A stretch of DNA of 64,000 nucleotides from Herbiconiux sp. L3-i23 (GTDB lineage Bacteria; Actinomycetota; Actinomycetes; Actinomycetales; Microbacteriaceae): NCBI RefSeq assembly GCF_023734115.1, contig NZ_AP025737.1, positions 62,001-126,000 on the forward strand, written 5' to 3'. Positions 52,925 to 61,585 of the stretch are shown here, piece by piece; within the stretch, counting starts at the first letter, position 1, and each line of letters begins with the position of its first letter. The translations under genes and the position numbers were made by a program. The notes beneath the pieces are model-generated. The model was given only the letters and a program-made list of their open reading frames with translations, was not told the DNA's origin and did not search any database.

Positions 52925-54232
52925 CTAGGGGAGGAGGCGGTTCGGGCCGCGGAACAGGTACGTGGTCTCGCGGATGCTCGGCAGGTGCAGCATCAGCATC
53001 AGCACGCGGCTGAGACCCATGCCGAAGCCGCCGTGCGGGGGCACTCCGTAGCGGAAGAAGTCGAGGTAGAAGTCGAGCTCTTCCGGCTCGAGTCCCTTGT
53101 CCTTCGCCTGCTCGATGAGGACGTCGACGCGGTGCTCGCGCTGAGCGCCCGTCGAGATCTCGGTGCCGTTGAAGATGAGGTCGTAGCTCTGCGTGAGCGA
53201 CGGGTCGTCGTCGTGGCGGTGGTGGTAGAACGGCCGGATGCTCGAGGCGTAGTCGGTGAGGAAGACGAACTCGCTGCCGAGCTCCTCCTTCACATAGGCC
53301 GAGATCTGGCGCTCGCCCTCGGGGTCCATGTCGTCGTCGGCGCGGGGCACCGTGTATCCGCGCTCGGCCACGATGCGCTTCGCCTCGGCGAGCGGGATAC
53401 GCGGGAACGGTGTGGAGGGGACGACGACGTCGACGTCGAAGAGCGCCTTGATCTCGTCGCCGTGCTTCTCCTTGACCGCGGTGAAGCCCGCGACGATGAG
53501 GGCCTCGTGCATCTGCATGACGTCTTCGGCGCTGTCGACCCAGCTGATCTCGGCGTCGACGCTTGTGAACTCGGTCGCGTGCCGCGAGGTGAAGGACGGG
53601 TCGGCGCGGAACGCGGGACCGATCTCGAAGACCGAGCCGAAGCCGGCCGGCTGCGCCATCTGCTTGAAGAACTGCGGGCTCTGCGAGAGGTACGCCTTGC
53701 CCTCGAAGTAACCGAGCTCGAACAGCTCGGCGCGCGACTCGCTCGCGCTCGCCATCAGCTTCGGGGTGTGGATCTCGACGAAGTCGTGCTCGACCCACCA
53801 GGTGCGCAGCGCGTGCTCGAACGTGGTCTGGATGCGGAACACGAGGTTCTGCTCGGGGCGGCGCAGGTCGAGGAAACGCCAGTCGAGCCGCTTGTCGATG
53901 CTGCTGTCGTCGGCGATCGGGTTCTCGGGAAGCGCCTTGCCGACGACCTCGAACTCGTCGATCTTGACCTCGATGCCGCCGAGCTTGACGCGCTCGTCGT
54001 GCTTCAGCTGGCCGGTGACCTTCACGAAGCTGCCGAGGGTGAGCTCGGAGATGCTCGTCGCGATCGCGTCATCTTCGGCGGGCCGGGGGCGCACCAGCTG
54101 AACAGAGCCGCTCTCGTCGCGGAGGATGACGAACTGCACCTTCTTCTGATCGCGGACGGTCTCGACCCAGCCCGCGACGGTTACGGGGCCGTCGTCGAGG
54201 CCGGACAGGTGCTTGATCAGGGTGCGAGTCAC
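52925..54232 (-). CDS. aspS: Aspartyl-tRNA synthetase, archaeal/short type (probably non-discriminating)
   Basis: This 435-residue class IIb synthetase has an N-terminal OB fold (VTVAGWVETVRDQKKVQFVIL) and class II motifs DFVEIHTPKLMASASESRAE, IGPAFRADPSFTSRHATEF and GGFGMGLSRVLMLMLHLPSI. It lacks the ~100-residue GAD insertion of bacterial AspRS and matches the archaeal-type enzyme that often charges both tRNA-Asp and tRNA-Asn. If so, the cell needs GatCAB to make Asn-tRNA. The specificity is inferred from the type, not seen directly. Confidence 0.93.
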   Translation of the reverse strand: MTRTLIKHLSGLDDGPVTVAGWVETVRDQKKVQFVILRDESGSVQLVRPRPAEDDAIATSISELTLGSFVKVTGQLKHDERVKLGGIEVKIDEFEVVGKALPENPIADDSSIDKRLDWRFLDLRRPEQNLVFRIQTTFEHALRTWWVEHDFVEIHTPKLMASASESRAELFELGYFEGKAYLSQSPQFFKQMAQPAGFGSVFEIGPAFRADPSFTSRHATEFTSVDAEISWVDSAEDVMQMHEALIVAGFTAVKEKHGDEIKALFDVDVVVPSTPFPRIPLAEAKRIVAERGYTVPRADDDMDPEGERQISAYVKEELGSEFVFLTDYASSIRPFYHHRHDDDPSLTQSYDLIFNGTEISTGAQREHRVDVLIEQAKDKGLEPEELDFYLDFFRYGVPPHGGFGMGLSRVLMLMLHLPSIRETTYLFRGPNRLLP

Positions 54233-54259
54233 GGCGACAAAGCTTACTCGGGCTGTCTG

Positions 54260-54348
54260 CTGACCGAATCAAGGAAAAAGCGGGCTCGAGTCACACGTTC
54301 ATGCCGATCGGAGGGGGTCGAAGGGCCTGATCTCCTTGATTCGGTCAG
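54260..54348. repeat. MITE-like element, copy 1
   Basis: An 89-bp segment bounded by perfect 16-bp terminal inverted repeats CTGACCGAATCAAGGA (54260-54275) and its complement (54333-54348). The interior includes CGGAGGGGGTCGAAGGG. It lies just upstream of aspS and faces copy 2 in inverse orientation. Confidence 0.8.
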
Positions 54349-54364
54349 CCCTCCCGCTTCGGCC

Positions 54365-54452
54365 CTGACCGAATGCAGGAGAAATTGCCGTGACGGCCCC
54401 GGATCCGGCCCCTTTCGACCCTCCGACACCAGAATCTCCTGCATTCGGTCAG
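54365..54452. repeat. MITE-like element, copy 2 (inverted)
   Basis: An 88-bp segment with perfect 18-bp terminal repeats CTGACCGAATGCAGGAGA (54365-54382) and its complement (54435-54452). Its interior read on the minus strand, GTCGGAGGGTCGAAAGGG, corresponds to the interior of copy 1, so the two copies are inverted relative to each other, 16 bp apart. The ends differ between copies, but both arms of each copy changed together. Confidence 0.8.
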
Positions 54453-54574
54453 AAAGAAGGGGAGAGGACTGCCGGACCGGGCGCTCGAGGAGATGCGGTC
54501 GCCGCCCGTTTCCTTCCGGAACTCCTCGATTCGAGCGGGGAGCGGCGAGTTCTACGCCTCGTAGACTTAGGGCC

Positions 54575-55213
54575 GTGTCCGCCAGTGCCATCCATCTCGT
54601 GCGTCACGGCGAGGTGCACAACCCGACGGGTGTGCTCTACGGGCGCATCGAGGGGTTCGGCCTCTCCGAACTCGGAACGAGGATGGCCGGCGCCGCGGCA
54701 ACTTCGCTTGCCGATCGCCCCATCACGCGCCTCGTCGCGTCGCCGCTGCAGCGCACGCAGGAGTCCGCGGCGCCGTGGTCCGAACGTTTCGGTCTCGACA
54801 TCGCCACCGACGAGCGCGTGATCGAGCCGTGGAACAAGTTCGAGGGCACACGCGTGCGATTCGGGCCCGCGATGTTCGCGAAGCCGGAGCTCTGGCAGTG
54901 GGTGCGCAACCCGTTGCAGCCGAGCTGGGGCGAACCGTACGTGCAGATCGCCGACCGCATGCTCGCCGCGATCTCCGACGCCTACGACTCCGTCGATGAC
55001 GGCGAGGTCGTCATCGTCTCGCACCAGCTGCCGATCTGGATGGTGCACCGGCGGTTGAGCGGCGACCGTCTCTACCACGACCCCCGCCGCCGCCGATGCT
55101 CGCTGTCGAGCATCACCACGCTCGAGAAGCGGGGCGACCGATTCGTCGAGACGTCGTACAGCGACCCGGCCGCCGGCCTCGCTCAGGGCGCCGTCGATGA
55201 GGGAGCGGTATGA
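54575..55213 (+). CDS. Histidine phosphatase family (phosphoglycerate mutase-like) protein
   Basis: This 212-residue protein begins SAIHLVRHGEVHNP with the phospho-accepting His11, then VASPLQRTQESAAPW, and the second catalytic His in VVIVSHQLPIWMVHR. The substrate is unknown; it does not have the length or motifs of glycolytic dPGM. The GTG has TAGACT (54562-54567) 7 bases upstream (leaderless). It is the first gene of the unit leading into cytochrome c maturation genes, overlapping the next by 4 nt, a conserved actinobacterial arrangement. Confidence 0.9.
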   Translation: MSASAIHLVRHGEVHNPTGVLYGRIEGFGLSELGTRMAGAAATSLADRPITRLVASPLQRTQESAAPWSERFGLDIATDERVIEPWNKFEGTRVRFGPAMFAKPELWQWVRNPLQPSWGEPYVQIADRMLAAISDAYDSVDDGEVVIVSHQLPIWMVHRRLSGDRLYHDPRRRRCSLSSITTLEKRGDRFVETSYSDPAAGLAQGAVDEGAV

Positions 55214-55803
55214 GGAAGACACGGGGCCTCTTGGCTATCGTCGCCGCGACCGCACTGCTGCTGGCCGGGTGCGCCAGCGACCCGCTCGCCGATCAGTACC
55301 GCGAGGGCAGCGGCAAGGACTACATCGCGGGTGACGGCACGGTCGAGACCTTCGGGGTCGACTCGCGCGGCGAGCCCGTCGAATTCGAGGGCGCCACCGA
55401 GAGCGGCGACGAGTTCTCGTCGACCGACGCGCTCGGAGACGTGCTCGTCGTCAACTTCTGGTACGCTCAGTGCCCGCCCTGCCGCGCCGAGGCGAGAGAC
55501 CTGCAGTCGATCGCCGAGGACTCCGCGGCCGACGGGGTGCAGTTCGTGGGCGTCAACACCCGCGACGAGGCGGGGACCGCGTTGACCTTCGCCGAAGAGT
55601 TCGGAGTGACCTACCCGAGCATCCTCGACTACAAGGACGCCGGAGTGCAGCTGGCGTTCAGCGCCCGCATTCCACCGAACGCGGTGCCGACCACTCTCGT
55701 GCTCGACCGTGGGGGCCGGGTCGCCGCCCGCATCCTCGGGCAGGTGACCGAGCCGAGCATCCTCGAGACGATCATCCGCGAGACGGCCGACGAGACTGCA
55801 TGA
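55210..55803 (+). CDS. resA: ResA/TlpA-type thiol-disulfide lipoprotein
   Basis: This 197-residue protein has a lipobox LLAGCAS (Cys21) and an extracellular thioredoxin-like domain with the redox pair CPPC (Cys88, Cys91) in YAQCPPCRAEARDL, plus the cis-Pro segment PNAVPTTLVLDRGGRVAAR. It keeps the haem-binding CXXCH of apocytochrome c reduced at the outer face. It is co-translated with the CcdA-type electron donor encoded immediately downstream. Confidence 0.93.
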   Translation: MRKTRGLLAIVAATALLLAGCASDPLADQYREGSGKDYIAGDGTVETFGVDSRGEPVEFEGATESGDEFSSTDALGDVLVVNFWYAQCPPCRAEARDLQSIAEDSAADGVQFVGVNTRDEAGTALTFAEEFGVTYPSILDYKDAGVQLAFSARIPPNAVPTTLVLDRGGRVAARILGQVTEPSILETIIRETADETA

Positions 55804-56555
55804 TGGGCGGCATCGAGTCCGTCGTCGCAGGTCCGCTCCTGCTCGCGATCCCCGTGGCGCTGCTGGCGGGCCTCGTCTCGTTCGCGTCCCCGTGCGTGCT
55901 CCCCTTGGTGCCCGGATACCTGGCGTACGTCGGCGGGTTCACCGACGGGGTCGCCCCCGCCGACCGCGCCCGCAGCGACCGTCGACGGGTCGTGCTCGGG
56001 GCCGGGCTGTTCGTGCTCGGATTCGCCGCGGTCTTCGTCCTCTTCGGGATCGCTTTCGGCGCCGCCGGGTTCTGGCTCATCCAGTGGCGCGACCTCATCA
56101 CCCGCATCGCCGGCGCCGTCGTCATCGTCATGGGGCTCGTCTTCGTCGGCCGCTTCGGCCTGCTGCAACGCGAGGTCAAGTCGACCTGGCGCCCAGTGGC
56201 CGGCCTGGTCGGCGCTCCGCTGCTCGGGGCGGTCTTCGCGGTCGGATGGACCCCGTGCATGGGACCGACGCTCGCCACCATCCTCAGCCTCAGCTTCGGT
56301 GGCGGATCGCCGGTGCAGGGCGCGCTCCTCGGCCTCGCCTACGCGCTCGGCCTCGGGCTGCCGTTCGTGCTGGTCGCGCTCGGGCTGAGCTGGGCCGCCG
56401 GAGCGATCGGCTGGCTGCGCCGCCACATCCGCGCCGTGAACATCGTCGGCGGAGTCGTGCTGATCATCATCGGCGTCCTCATGGTGGCAGGCCTCTGGAA
56501 CGCCTGGATGCTGCAGCTCGGGGCGGTGATCGGCGACTATGGCACGCCCCTCTGA
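55800..56555 (+). CDS. ccdA: CcdA/DsbD-type membrane thiol-electron transporter
   Basis: This 251-residue protein has six hydrophobic helices and carries the two redox cysteines: FASPCVLPLVPGYLAYVGG in helix 1 and GWTPCMGPTLATILSLS in helix 4. It passes electrons from cytoplasmic thioredoxin to ResA. The ATG at 55800 overlaps the resA stop; a second ATG is the next codon. The 3' end overlaps resB by 17 nt. Confidence 0.95.
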   Translation: MMGGIESVVAGPLLLAIPVALLAGLVSFASPCVLPLVPGYLAYVGGFTDGVAPADRARSDRRRVVLGAGLFVLGFAAVFVLFGIAFGAAGFWLIQWRDLITRIAGAVVIVMGLVFVGRFGLLQREVKSTWRPVAGLVGAPLLGAVFAVGWTPCMGPTLATILSLSFGGGSPVQGALLGLAYALGLGLPFVLVALGLSWAAGAIGWLRRHIRAVNIVGGVVLIIIGVLMVAGLWNAWMLQLGAVIGDYGTPL

Positions 56556-58188
56556 CCCCAGAGCCGCTGAGCCCAAGCGCCCCTCCGACCACATCGACGA
56601 GGCGGAGCAGGAGGTCATCGGCGGGCCGAAGCTCGGTGTCGTCGGCTGGCTGCGCTTCGCGTGGCGCCAGCTCACGAGCATGCGCACGGCGCTGTTCCTG
56701 CTGCTGCTCCTCGCCATCGCCGCCGTGCCCGGGTCTCTGGTGCCTCAACGATCGTCCGACCCGAACGGCGTCAGCCAGTACGAGACCGACCACCCCGACC
56801 TGTTCCCGGTGATCGACGCGCTGCAAGGCTTCGACGTCTACACCTCGGTGTGGTTCTCCGCGATCTATCTGCTGCTGTTCGTGTCGCTGATCGGCTGCGT
56901 CGTCCCGCGTGTCTCGCACCACTGGAAGGCGATGCGCGCGAAGCCGCCGCGGACACCGGCGCGGCTGCAGCGTCTCGAGCACCACGAGGTCCGGACGTCG
57001 TCGGCCTCGGTCGACGACGCCGTGTCGAGTGCCGAGAAGCTGCTGCGCTCCCGTCGCTACCGGGTCGAACGGTACGGCGACTCGGTCTCCGCTGAGCGCG
57101 GCTACCTGCGCGAGACCGGCAACCTGGTGTTCCACGCCTCGCTCGTCGGCATCCTCGTCGGCGTCGCGCTCGGAGGCAGCTTCGGTTACAGCGGTCAGAA
57201 GGTCGTCGTCGAGGGGGAGCCCTTCGTCAACTACATCGGCGGTTACGACTCCTTCAACCGGGGCCGGCTGATCTCCGACGCCTCGCTGGTGCCGTACCGG
57301 TTGCAGCTCGACGGTCTCGACGTTCAGTACGAGACCGACAACGAGAACGCGATCGGCGCTCCCCTCGACTACACCGCGTCGGTCACGGTGACCGAACCCG
57401 ACGGTGCGCAGCGGGCGGAGCAGATCAAGGTCAACGAACCGCTGCGCGAGGACGGCACCGACGTCTTCCTGCTCGGCAATGGGTACGCCCCGCGGATCAC
57501 CGTGACGGATCCCGATGGCGATGTGGTGTTCTCGGGTTCGGTGCCCTTCCTTCCGCAGGATGCGCAGCTCACCTCCGTCGGCATCGTAAAGGTTCCCGAC
57601 GGCCTGGCCGAGCAGATCGGCATGGTCGGGTTCTTCTATCCGACGCCGGTCGAACTCGACAGCGGCGCACTCGCGTCGGCCTTCCCCGACCTCGACGATC
57701 CGGTGCTGAGTTTCAACGTGTACTCGGGCGATCTCGGTCTCGACGAGGGCATTCCGCGTTCGGTATACGCGCTCGATACCGACGATCTCGAGCAGATCGC
57801 GGGCATCGACGCCGACGTGCCCGGGCTGCAGCTGCGCGAGGGCGAGAGCGCCGAACTCCCGAACGGCCTCGGCACCGTGACCTTCGACGGAGTGAGCCGG
57901 TTCGCCTCCCTCGAGATCCACCACGATCCGTCGCAGCTGTTCGTGCTGGCGTTCGCCGTGCTCGTGCTGGCCGGGCTTCTGACCTCGCTCTTCATCCCGC
58001 GACGTCGCCTTTGGGTGAAGGCCGTGCGCACCTCCGATGGCGAGATCGAGCTGCAGTACGCGGGCCTCGCGCGGGGGGAAGACCCTCGACTCGGAGAGGC
58101 GGTCACCGAGCTCGCCGACGCCCATGCCGAGGCGCTCGACCGGGTGAGCGTGCGGCCCGACAGCCCCGTCGCGCCGCCCAGGACGTAG
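56539..58188 (+). CDS. resB: Cytochrome c biogenesis protein ResB
   Basis: This 549-residue system II component begins with a ~45-residue charged cytoplasmic N-terminus. Three hydrophobic helices follow (LFLLLLLAIAAVPGSLVPQR; WFSAIYLLLFVSLIGCVVPR; GNLVFHASLVGILVGVALGG), then a large extracytoplasmic domain (about residues 225-455) and a last helix (LFVLAFAVLVLAGLLTSLFI). Together with CcsB it moves haem outward and ligates it to apocytochromes. Confidence 0.95.
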   Translation: MARPSDPRAAEPKRPSDHIDEAEQEVIGGPKLGVVGWLRFAWRQLTSMRTALFLLLLLAIAAVPGSLVPQRSSDPNGVSQYETDHPDLFPVIDALQGFDVYTSVWFSAIYLLLFVSLIGCVVPRVSHHWKAMRAKPPRTPARLQRLEHHEVRTSSASVDDAVSSAEKLLRSRRYRVERYGDSVSAERGYLRETGNLVFHASLVGILVGVALGGSFGYSGQKVVVEGEPFVNYIGGYDSFNRGRLISDASLVPYRLQLDGLDVQYETDNENAIGAPLDYTASVTVTEPDGAQRAEQIKVNEPLREDGTDVFLLGNGYAPRITVTDPDGDVVFSGSVPFLPQDAQLTSVGIVKVPDGLAEQIGMVGFFYPTPVELDSGALASAFPDLDDPVLSFNVYSGDLGLDEGIPRSVYALDTDDLEQIAGIDADVPGLQLREGESAELPNGLGTVTFDGVSRFASLEIHHDPSQLFVLAFAVLVLAGLLTSLFIPRRRLWVKAVRTSDGEIELQYAGLARGEDPRLGEAVTELADAHAEALDRVSVRPDSPVAPPRT

Positions 58189-58198
58189 GCTTACCAGC

Positions 58199-59179
58199 GT
58201 GACGCAGGCCCTCGACGAGATCTCGGTCGTCCTCCTCTTTTCCGCGATGGGTGTTTACGCCCTCGCGTTCATCGCGTTCACCCTCGACCTCGCGCGTCGT
58301 TCCGCCCGCGTCGGCGACGTGGCGGTGTCAGGTGCCGAGCGCATCGCCGCCGCCCGCGCCTCCGGCGGGGTCGCGACCATCCAGCGCACCGAGACCGTCG
58401 ACAAGGCCGGCGCCCTGGGCCGCACCAAGGAGTCGGTGGCGCTGCGGATCGGCGTCGTGCTGGCCGTCATCGGCTGGCTCCTGCAGCTCGGGGCGACCGT
58501 GCTGCGCGGCATCGCCGCCGAGCGGGTGCCCTGGGCGAACATGTACGAGTTCGCCATGACGGGCACGCTTCTCATCATGGGCGTCTTCCTGCTGACGCTG
58601 CTCCGGCGCGACCTCCGCTTCCTCGGCGCCATCGTCACGGGCCTCGTCGTCATCCTCCTGGGCATCACGACCGTCGCGTTCCGCGTCGACGTCGTTCCGC
58701 TGCCGCCGGCGCTGCAGTCGTACTGGCTCGTCATCCACGTGCTGGTCGCGATCCTCGCCACCGCGTTCTACACGATCGGGTTCGCCCTGTCGGTGGTGCA
58801 GCTGCTGCAGACCCGTCGCGAGGGCGGCGCGGCCCCGAGCCGGTTCCGCCTTCCGGGCGCCATCCCGAGCGCGAAGGCCCTCGAGAACACGGCCTACCGC
58901 GTGATCGTCATCGGTTTCGTGTTCTGGACCTTCACCCTCATCGCGGGCGCCATCTGGGCCGAGCACGCGTGGGGCCGCTACTGGGGCTGGGACACCAAAG
59001 AGGTGTGGACCTTCATCATCTGGGTCATCTACGCCGGCTACATCCACGCCCGTGCGACGAAGGGCTGGCGCGGCTCACGGTCGGCCTGGCTCGCGATCAT
59101 CGGCTTCTCGGCGGTGCTCTTCAACTTCGGCATCGTCAACGTGTTCTTCAAGGGACTGCACGCCTACTCGGGACTCTGA
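58199..59179 (+). CDS. ccsB: Cytochrome c biogenesis protein CcsB/ResC (haem handling)
   Basis: This 326-residue membrane protein has about eight spans. The tryptophan-rich haem-binding motif is clear: WGRYWGWDTKEVWTFIIW. Conserved histidines flank it (AEHAWG; GYIHARATKGW). The GTG start follows resB by 10 bases and has TAGGCT 7 bases upstream, so it also has its own leaderless promoter inside the operon. Its 3' end overlaps the convergent menC by 16 bp. Confidence 0.95.
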   Translation: MTQALDEISVVLLFSAMGVYALAFIAFTLDLARRSARVGDVAVSGAERIAAARASGGVATIQRTETVDKAGALGRTKESVALRIGVVLAVIGWLLQLGATVLRGIAAERVPWANMYEFAMTGTLLIMGVFLLTLLRRDLRFLGAIVTGLVVILLGITTVAFRVDVVPLPPALQSYWLVIHVLVAILATAFYTIGFALSVVQLLQTRREGGAAPSRFRLPGAIPSAKALENTAYRVIVIGFVFWTFTLIAGAIWAEHAWGRYWGWDTKEVWTFIIWVIYAGYIHARATKGWRGSRSAWLAIIGFSAVLFNFGIVNVFFKGLHAYSGL

Positions 59180-60174
59180 TCCTCCGTCGTCGGAATGGCG
59201 GCGAGGAGCGCGTGGGTACGCTCGATCCGCGCACGCCACCAGGCGGTCCTCTCGGGTGACGCCGCCCACCGCTCGAGCAGAGCGGGGTCGGGTTCCACCC
59301 GTCGCACGTCGATCCCGCCGTCGAAGGGGAGCAGCGGCCGGTCGGTGACGTCCGCCGCAAGAAGCGCGGCGGTGCCAAGCCCGCAGTCGAAGCGGAGGTC
59401 GGGCAGGGCCGCGGCGAGTTGGGCACCCATGGCCAGTCCGACCGAGGTCTCGAGCGCGCTCGACACGACGACGGGAAGGCCCAGTCGGGCGGCATGGCGG
59501 AGTGCAGGACCGATACCGCCGAGCGGCGCGGCCTTGACGATGACGATGTCCGCGGCGTCGGAGAGGTCGACCGAGTCGGGGTCATCGGCCTTGCGCAGAC
59601 CCTCGTCGGCGGCGATGTCGATGCCGATCCGCCGGATGCGGCCTCGCAACTCGGCGAGCTCGTCGAGGGTCGCGCAGGGCTGCTCGACGTACTCGATATC
59701 GAACCGTTCGAGTTGTCGGATCGCGTGCTCCGCCTCGTCGACGTTCCAGGCGCCGTTCGCGTCCACCCTGATCCGTCCGGCGCCACCGAGCGCCTGGCGG
59801 ACCGCCGCCACACGGGCGAGGTCGTCGGCGAGCTCGCTCCCGCGCTCGGCGACCTTCACCTTCGCCGTTCGAGCACCCGGAAAAGTGTCGAGCACCTCTG
59901 CGACGTCGTCGGCCGGAACGGCGGGCACTGTCGCGTTCACGGGAATCCGGCCGCGAATCGGCGCGGGTGCCTCCTCCCAGCCGAACTCGATCGCCGCTCG
60001 CAACCAGCGCGACGACTCCCGGTCGTCGTACTCGACGAACGGCGAGAACTCCGACCAGCCGTGCGGCCCGCGAAGGAGTGCGGTTTCCCGTCGCTCGATT
60101 CCGCGGAAGCGCCGCCGCAGCGGCAGCTCGACGACGTGAAGATCGGTTAACACATCATCGATATCGGGACGCAT
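59164..60174 (-). CDS. menC: o-Succinylbenzoate synthase
   Basis: This 336-residue enolase-superfamily enzyme of menaquinone synthesis dehydrates SHCHC. The catalytic elements appear in order: [20 protein letters not shown] (base Lys), [36 protein letters not shown] and [12 protein letters not shown] (second Lys). The ATG at 60174 is preferred to a longer frame starting at 60246. Menaquinone is the respiratory quinone feeding the c-type cytochromes matured by the neighbouring operon. Confidence 0.93.
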   Translation of the reverse strand: MRPDIDDVLTDLHVVELPLRRRFRGIERRETALLRGPHGWSEFSPFVEYDDRESSRWLRAAIEFGWEEAPAPIRGRIPVNATVPAVPADDVAEVLDTFPGARTAKVKVAERGSELADDLARVAAVRQALGGAGRIRVDANGAWNVDEAEHAIRQLERFDIEYVEQPCATLDELAELRGRIRRIGIDIAADEGLRKADDPDSVDLSDAADIVIVKAAPLGGIGPALRHAARLGLPVVVSSALETSVGLAMGAQLAAALPDLRFDCGLGTAALLAADVTDRPLLPFDGGIDVRRVEPDPALLERWAASPERTAWWRARIERTHALLAAIPTTEDQSPE

Positions 60175-60267
60175 GCGATCGATTCTGCCGTCAGCGCTGC
60201 GGGAATCGCCTGTCAGATCGTTGCCGCAACCGTGCGGCGGAATCACCTACTCCCGTCCGCTGACGGA

Positions 60268-60291
60268 GTTGACGTGCCGCTCATCGTCAAC
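60268..60291. promoter_or_regulatory. Inverted repeat upstream of the RraA-like gene
   Basis: GTTGACG and CGTCAAC, 7-bp perfect arms separated by 10 bases, about 95 bases before the ATG of the RraA-like gene. It could be an operator or part of a promoter (TTGACG as a -35 box). The evidence is limited to the symmetry. Confidence 0.4.
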
Positions 60292-60385
60292 AGGAGCATG
60301 CTGGCCTGGACGACGACCGCCCCTGATGGGCGCGTTGTGTCCGCTTCCATCCAACATCCCAGCGGCACGAAAGAAGGAAACCGTC

Positions 60386-61084
60386 ATGTCGAACCCCCTC
60401 GCCGCGTACCTCGACCTCACGACTCCGCACGTCGCCGACGCCTGCATGCGACTCGGAATCGAGGTGCGCTGCGTCCCGGCCGGAACCCGTCCGGTCTCGG
60501 CTAACACTCACTTCGTCGGACGGGTGCGACCCGCGCGGCACAGCGGAAGCGTCGACGTCTTCCTCGAAGCGTTCGAGCACGCGGAGGAGGGGGATGTGCT
60601 GGTGGTCGACAACGGCGGTCGTCTCGATGAGGCGTGCGTGGGTGACCTCGTCGCCCTTGAGGCGCTCGGCGCCGGGCTGGCGGGGATCGTGATCTGGGGT
60701 CTGCATCGCGATACGCCCGAGTTGCGGGAGATCGGTCTCCCCCTGCTGAGCCTCGGAACTCTTCCCACCGGACCGGCCACCGCGTCCCCGTCGTCGGCGG
60801 ATGCTCTCGAGAGCGCGCACTGCGGAGAGCACCTTCTCACCCGCGCCGACTTCGTGCTGGCCGACGACGACGGCGCGGTCTTCCTCCCGTTCGACCGGGC
60901 CGAGGAAATCGCCGACAAGGCGGCAGAGATCCGCGACACGGAGCGGAGGCAGGCGCACCTGATGCGCAATGGCACCAGCCTGCGCCGACAGACGCGCTTC
61001 ACGGAGTACCTGGCCGCCCGCGTCGAGGGGGGCCTCACGTTCCGTGAACACCTCAGGGGTGTCGGCGCCGCCGTGGAGGAGTAG
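60386..61084 (+). CDS. RraA-like / 4-hydroxy-4-methyl-2-oxoglutarate aldolase family protein
   Basis: This 232-residue protein has the RraA-fold signatures: [56 protein letters not shown] and [14 protein letters not shown]. The family includes aldolases and the RNase E-binding RraA. In an actinobacterium without that partner, a lyase or oxaloacetate decarboxylase role is more likely. AAGGAA lies 6 bases before the ATG. Confidence 0.88.
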   Translation: MSNPLAAYLDLTTPHVADACMRLGIEVRCVPAGTRPVSANTHFVGRVRPARHSGSVDVFLEAFEHAEEGDVLVVDNGGRLDEACVGDLVALEALGAGLAGIVIWGLHRDTPELREIGLPLLSLGTLPTGPATASPSSADALESAHCGEHLLTRADFVLADDDGAVFLPFDRAEEIADKAAEIRDTERRQAHLMRNGTSLRRQTRFTEYLAARVEGGLTFREHLRGVGAAVEE

Positions 61085-61140
61085 CAGGTCAGCGACCCTC
61101 GATGTGACGATGGGACACCCGGTCGGTTTTTCACGGTCGG

Positions 61141-61171
61141 TTGATGCGGGCGCCGGAGCGCCCCGCATCAA
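61141..61171 (+). terminator. Hairpin after the RraA-like gene
   Basis: TTGATGCGGG/CCCGCATCAA, a 10-bp stem extended by CGC/GCG, 56 bases after the stop codon, preceded by a GGTTTTTCACGG stretch. It is terminator-like by structure. Confidence 0.7.
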
Positions 61172-61212
61172 TCTCAGCCGTTCGTCTCGACCGACAGCCA
61201 CTCCCATTGCCT

Positions 61213-61364
61213 CGAGCACGAACGGGAGCACGACCGAGCCCAAGCGGTAGGCGCTGTTGCGGGTCTCGCCGGATACCCCTCCCTGTCTGTCCGCTCGAGC
61301 GTCTCAGGCCGCGGCAGCTAGCCAATTCTGGCGAGCCCGTCGGCGACCGAGTCGATGACAGAGG
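61213..61364 (-). pseudogene. Decayed partial duplicate of the recQ 3' end
   Basis: 61213-61232 is identical to 61600-61619 (20 of 20 bases) inside the recQ gene. It continues directly into 61232-61364, which aligns without gaps to 61763-61897 with about 80% identity. The 143 bases between those two recQ segments are deleted. The orientation is that of recQ. The copy has no start codon and cannot encode a functional domain, so it is a relic of a tandem duplication with internal deletion. Confidence 0.82.
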
Positions 61365-61396
61365 GAAGCATCAGTTCCGCGGCATAGTGTGCGAGC

Positions 61397-61570
61397 GTGC
61401 CGAAGGACGAACCGACTCAGGATCAGCCCGTGATGGACGGGGCCGAAGACGCCACCGCCCAGGAGAAGCGCGACGGTCGACAAGACCAGATCGACGCCGA
61501 CGAGGTGCGCGACGCAGCGGTCGCCACAGAGAGAGAATCCAAGGGAGAAACCTCTCGCGTGGTCGAGTAG
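61397..61570 (+). CDS. Small acidic protein of unknown function
   Basis: A 57-residue ORF starting at a GTG with TAGTGT (61385-61390) 6 bases upstream, the same leaderless pattern as many genes in this window. It begins MPKDEPTQDQPVMDGAEDAT and ends GETSRVVE. The composition is rich in Asp, Glu and Gln, with no hydrophobic core, so it is probably disordered. It ends 15 bases before the recQ stop (convergent). No family is recognised. Confidence 0.55.
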   Translation: MPKDEPTQDQPVMDGAEDATAQEKRDGRQDQIDADEVRDAAVATERESKGETSRVVE

Positions 61571-61585
61571 CCCTGGAGGGGCCGA

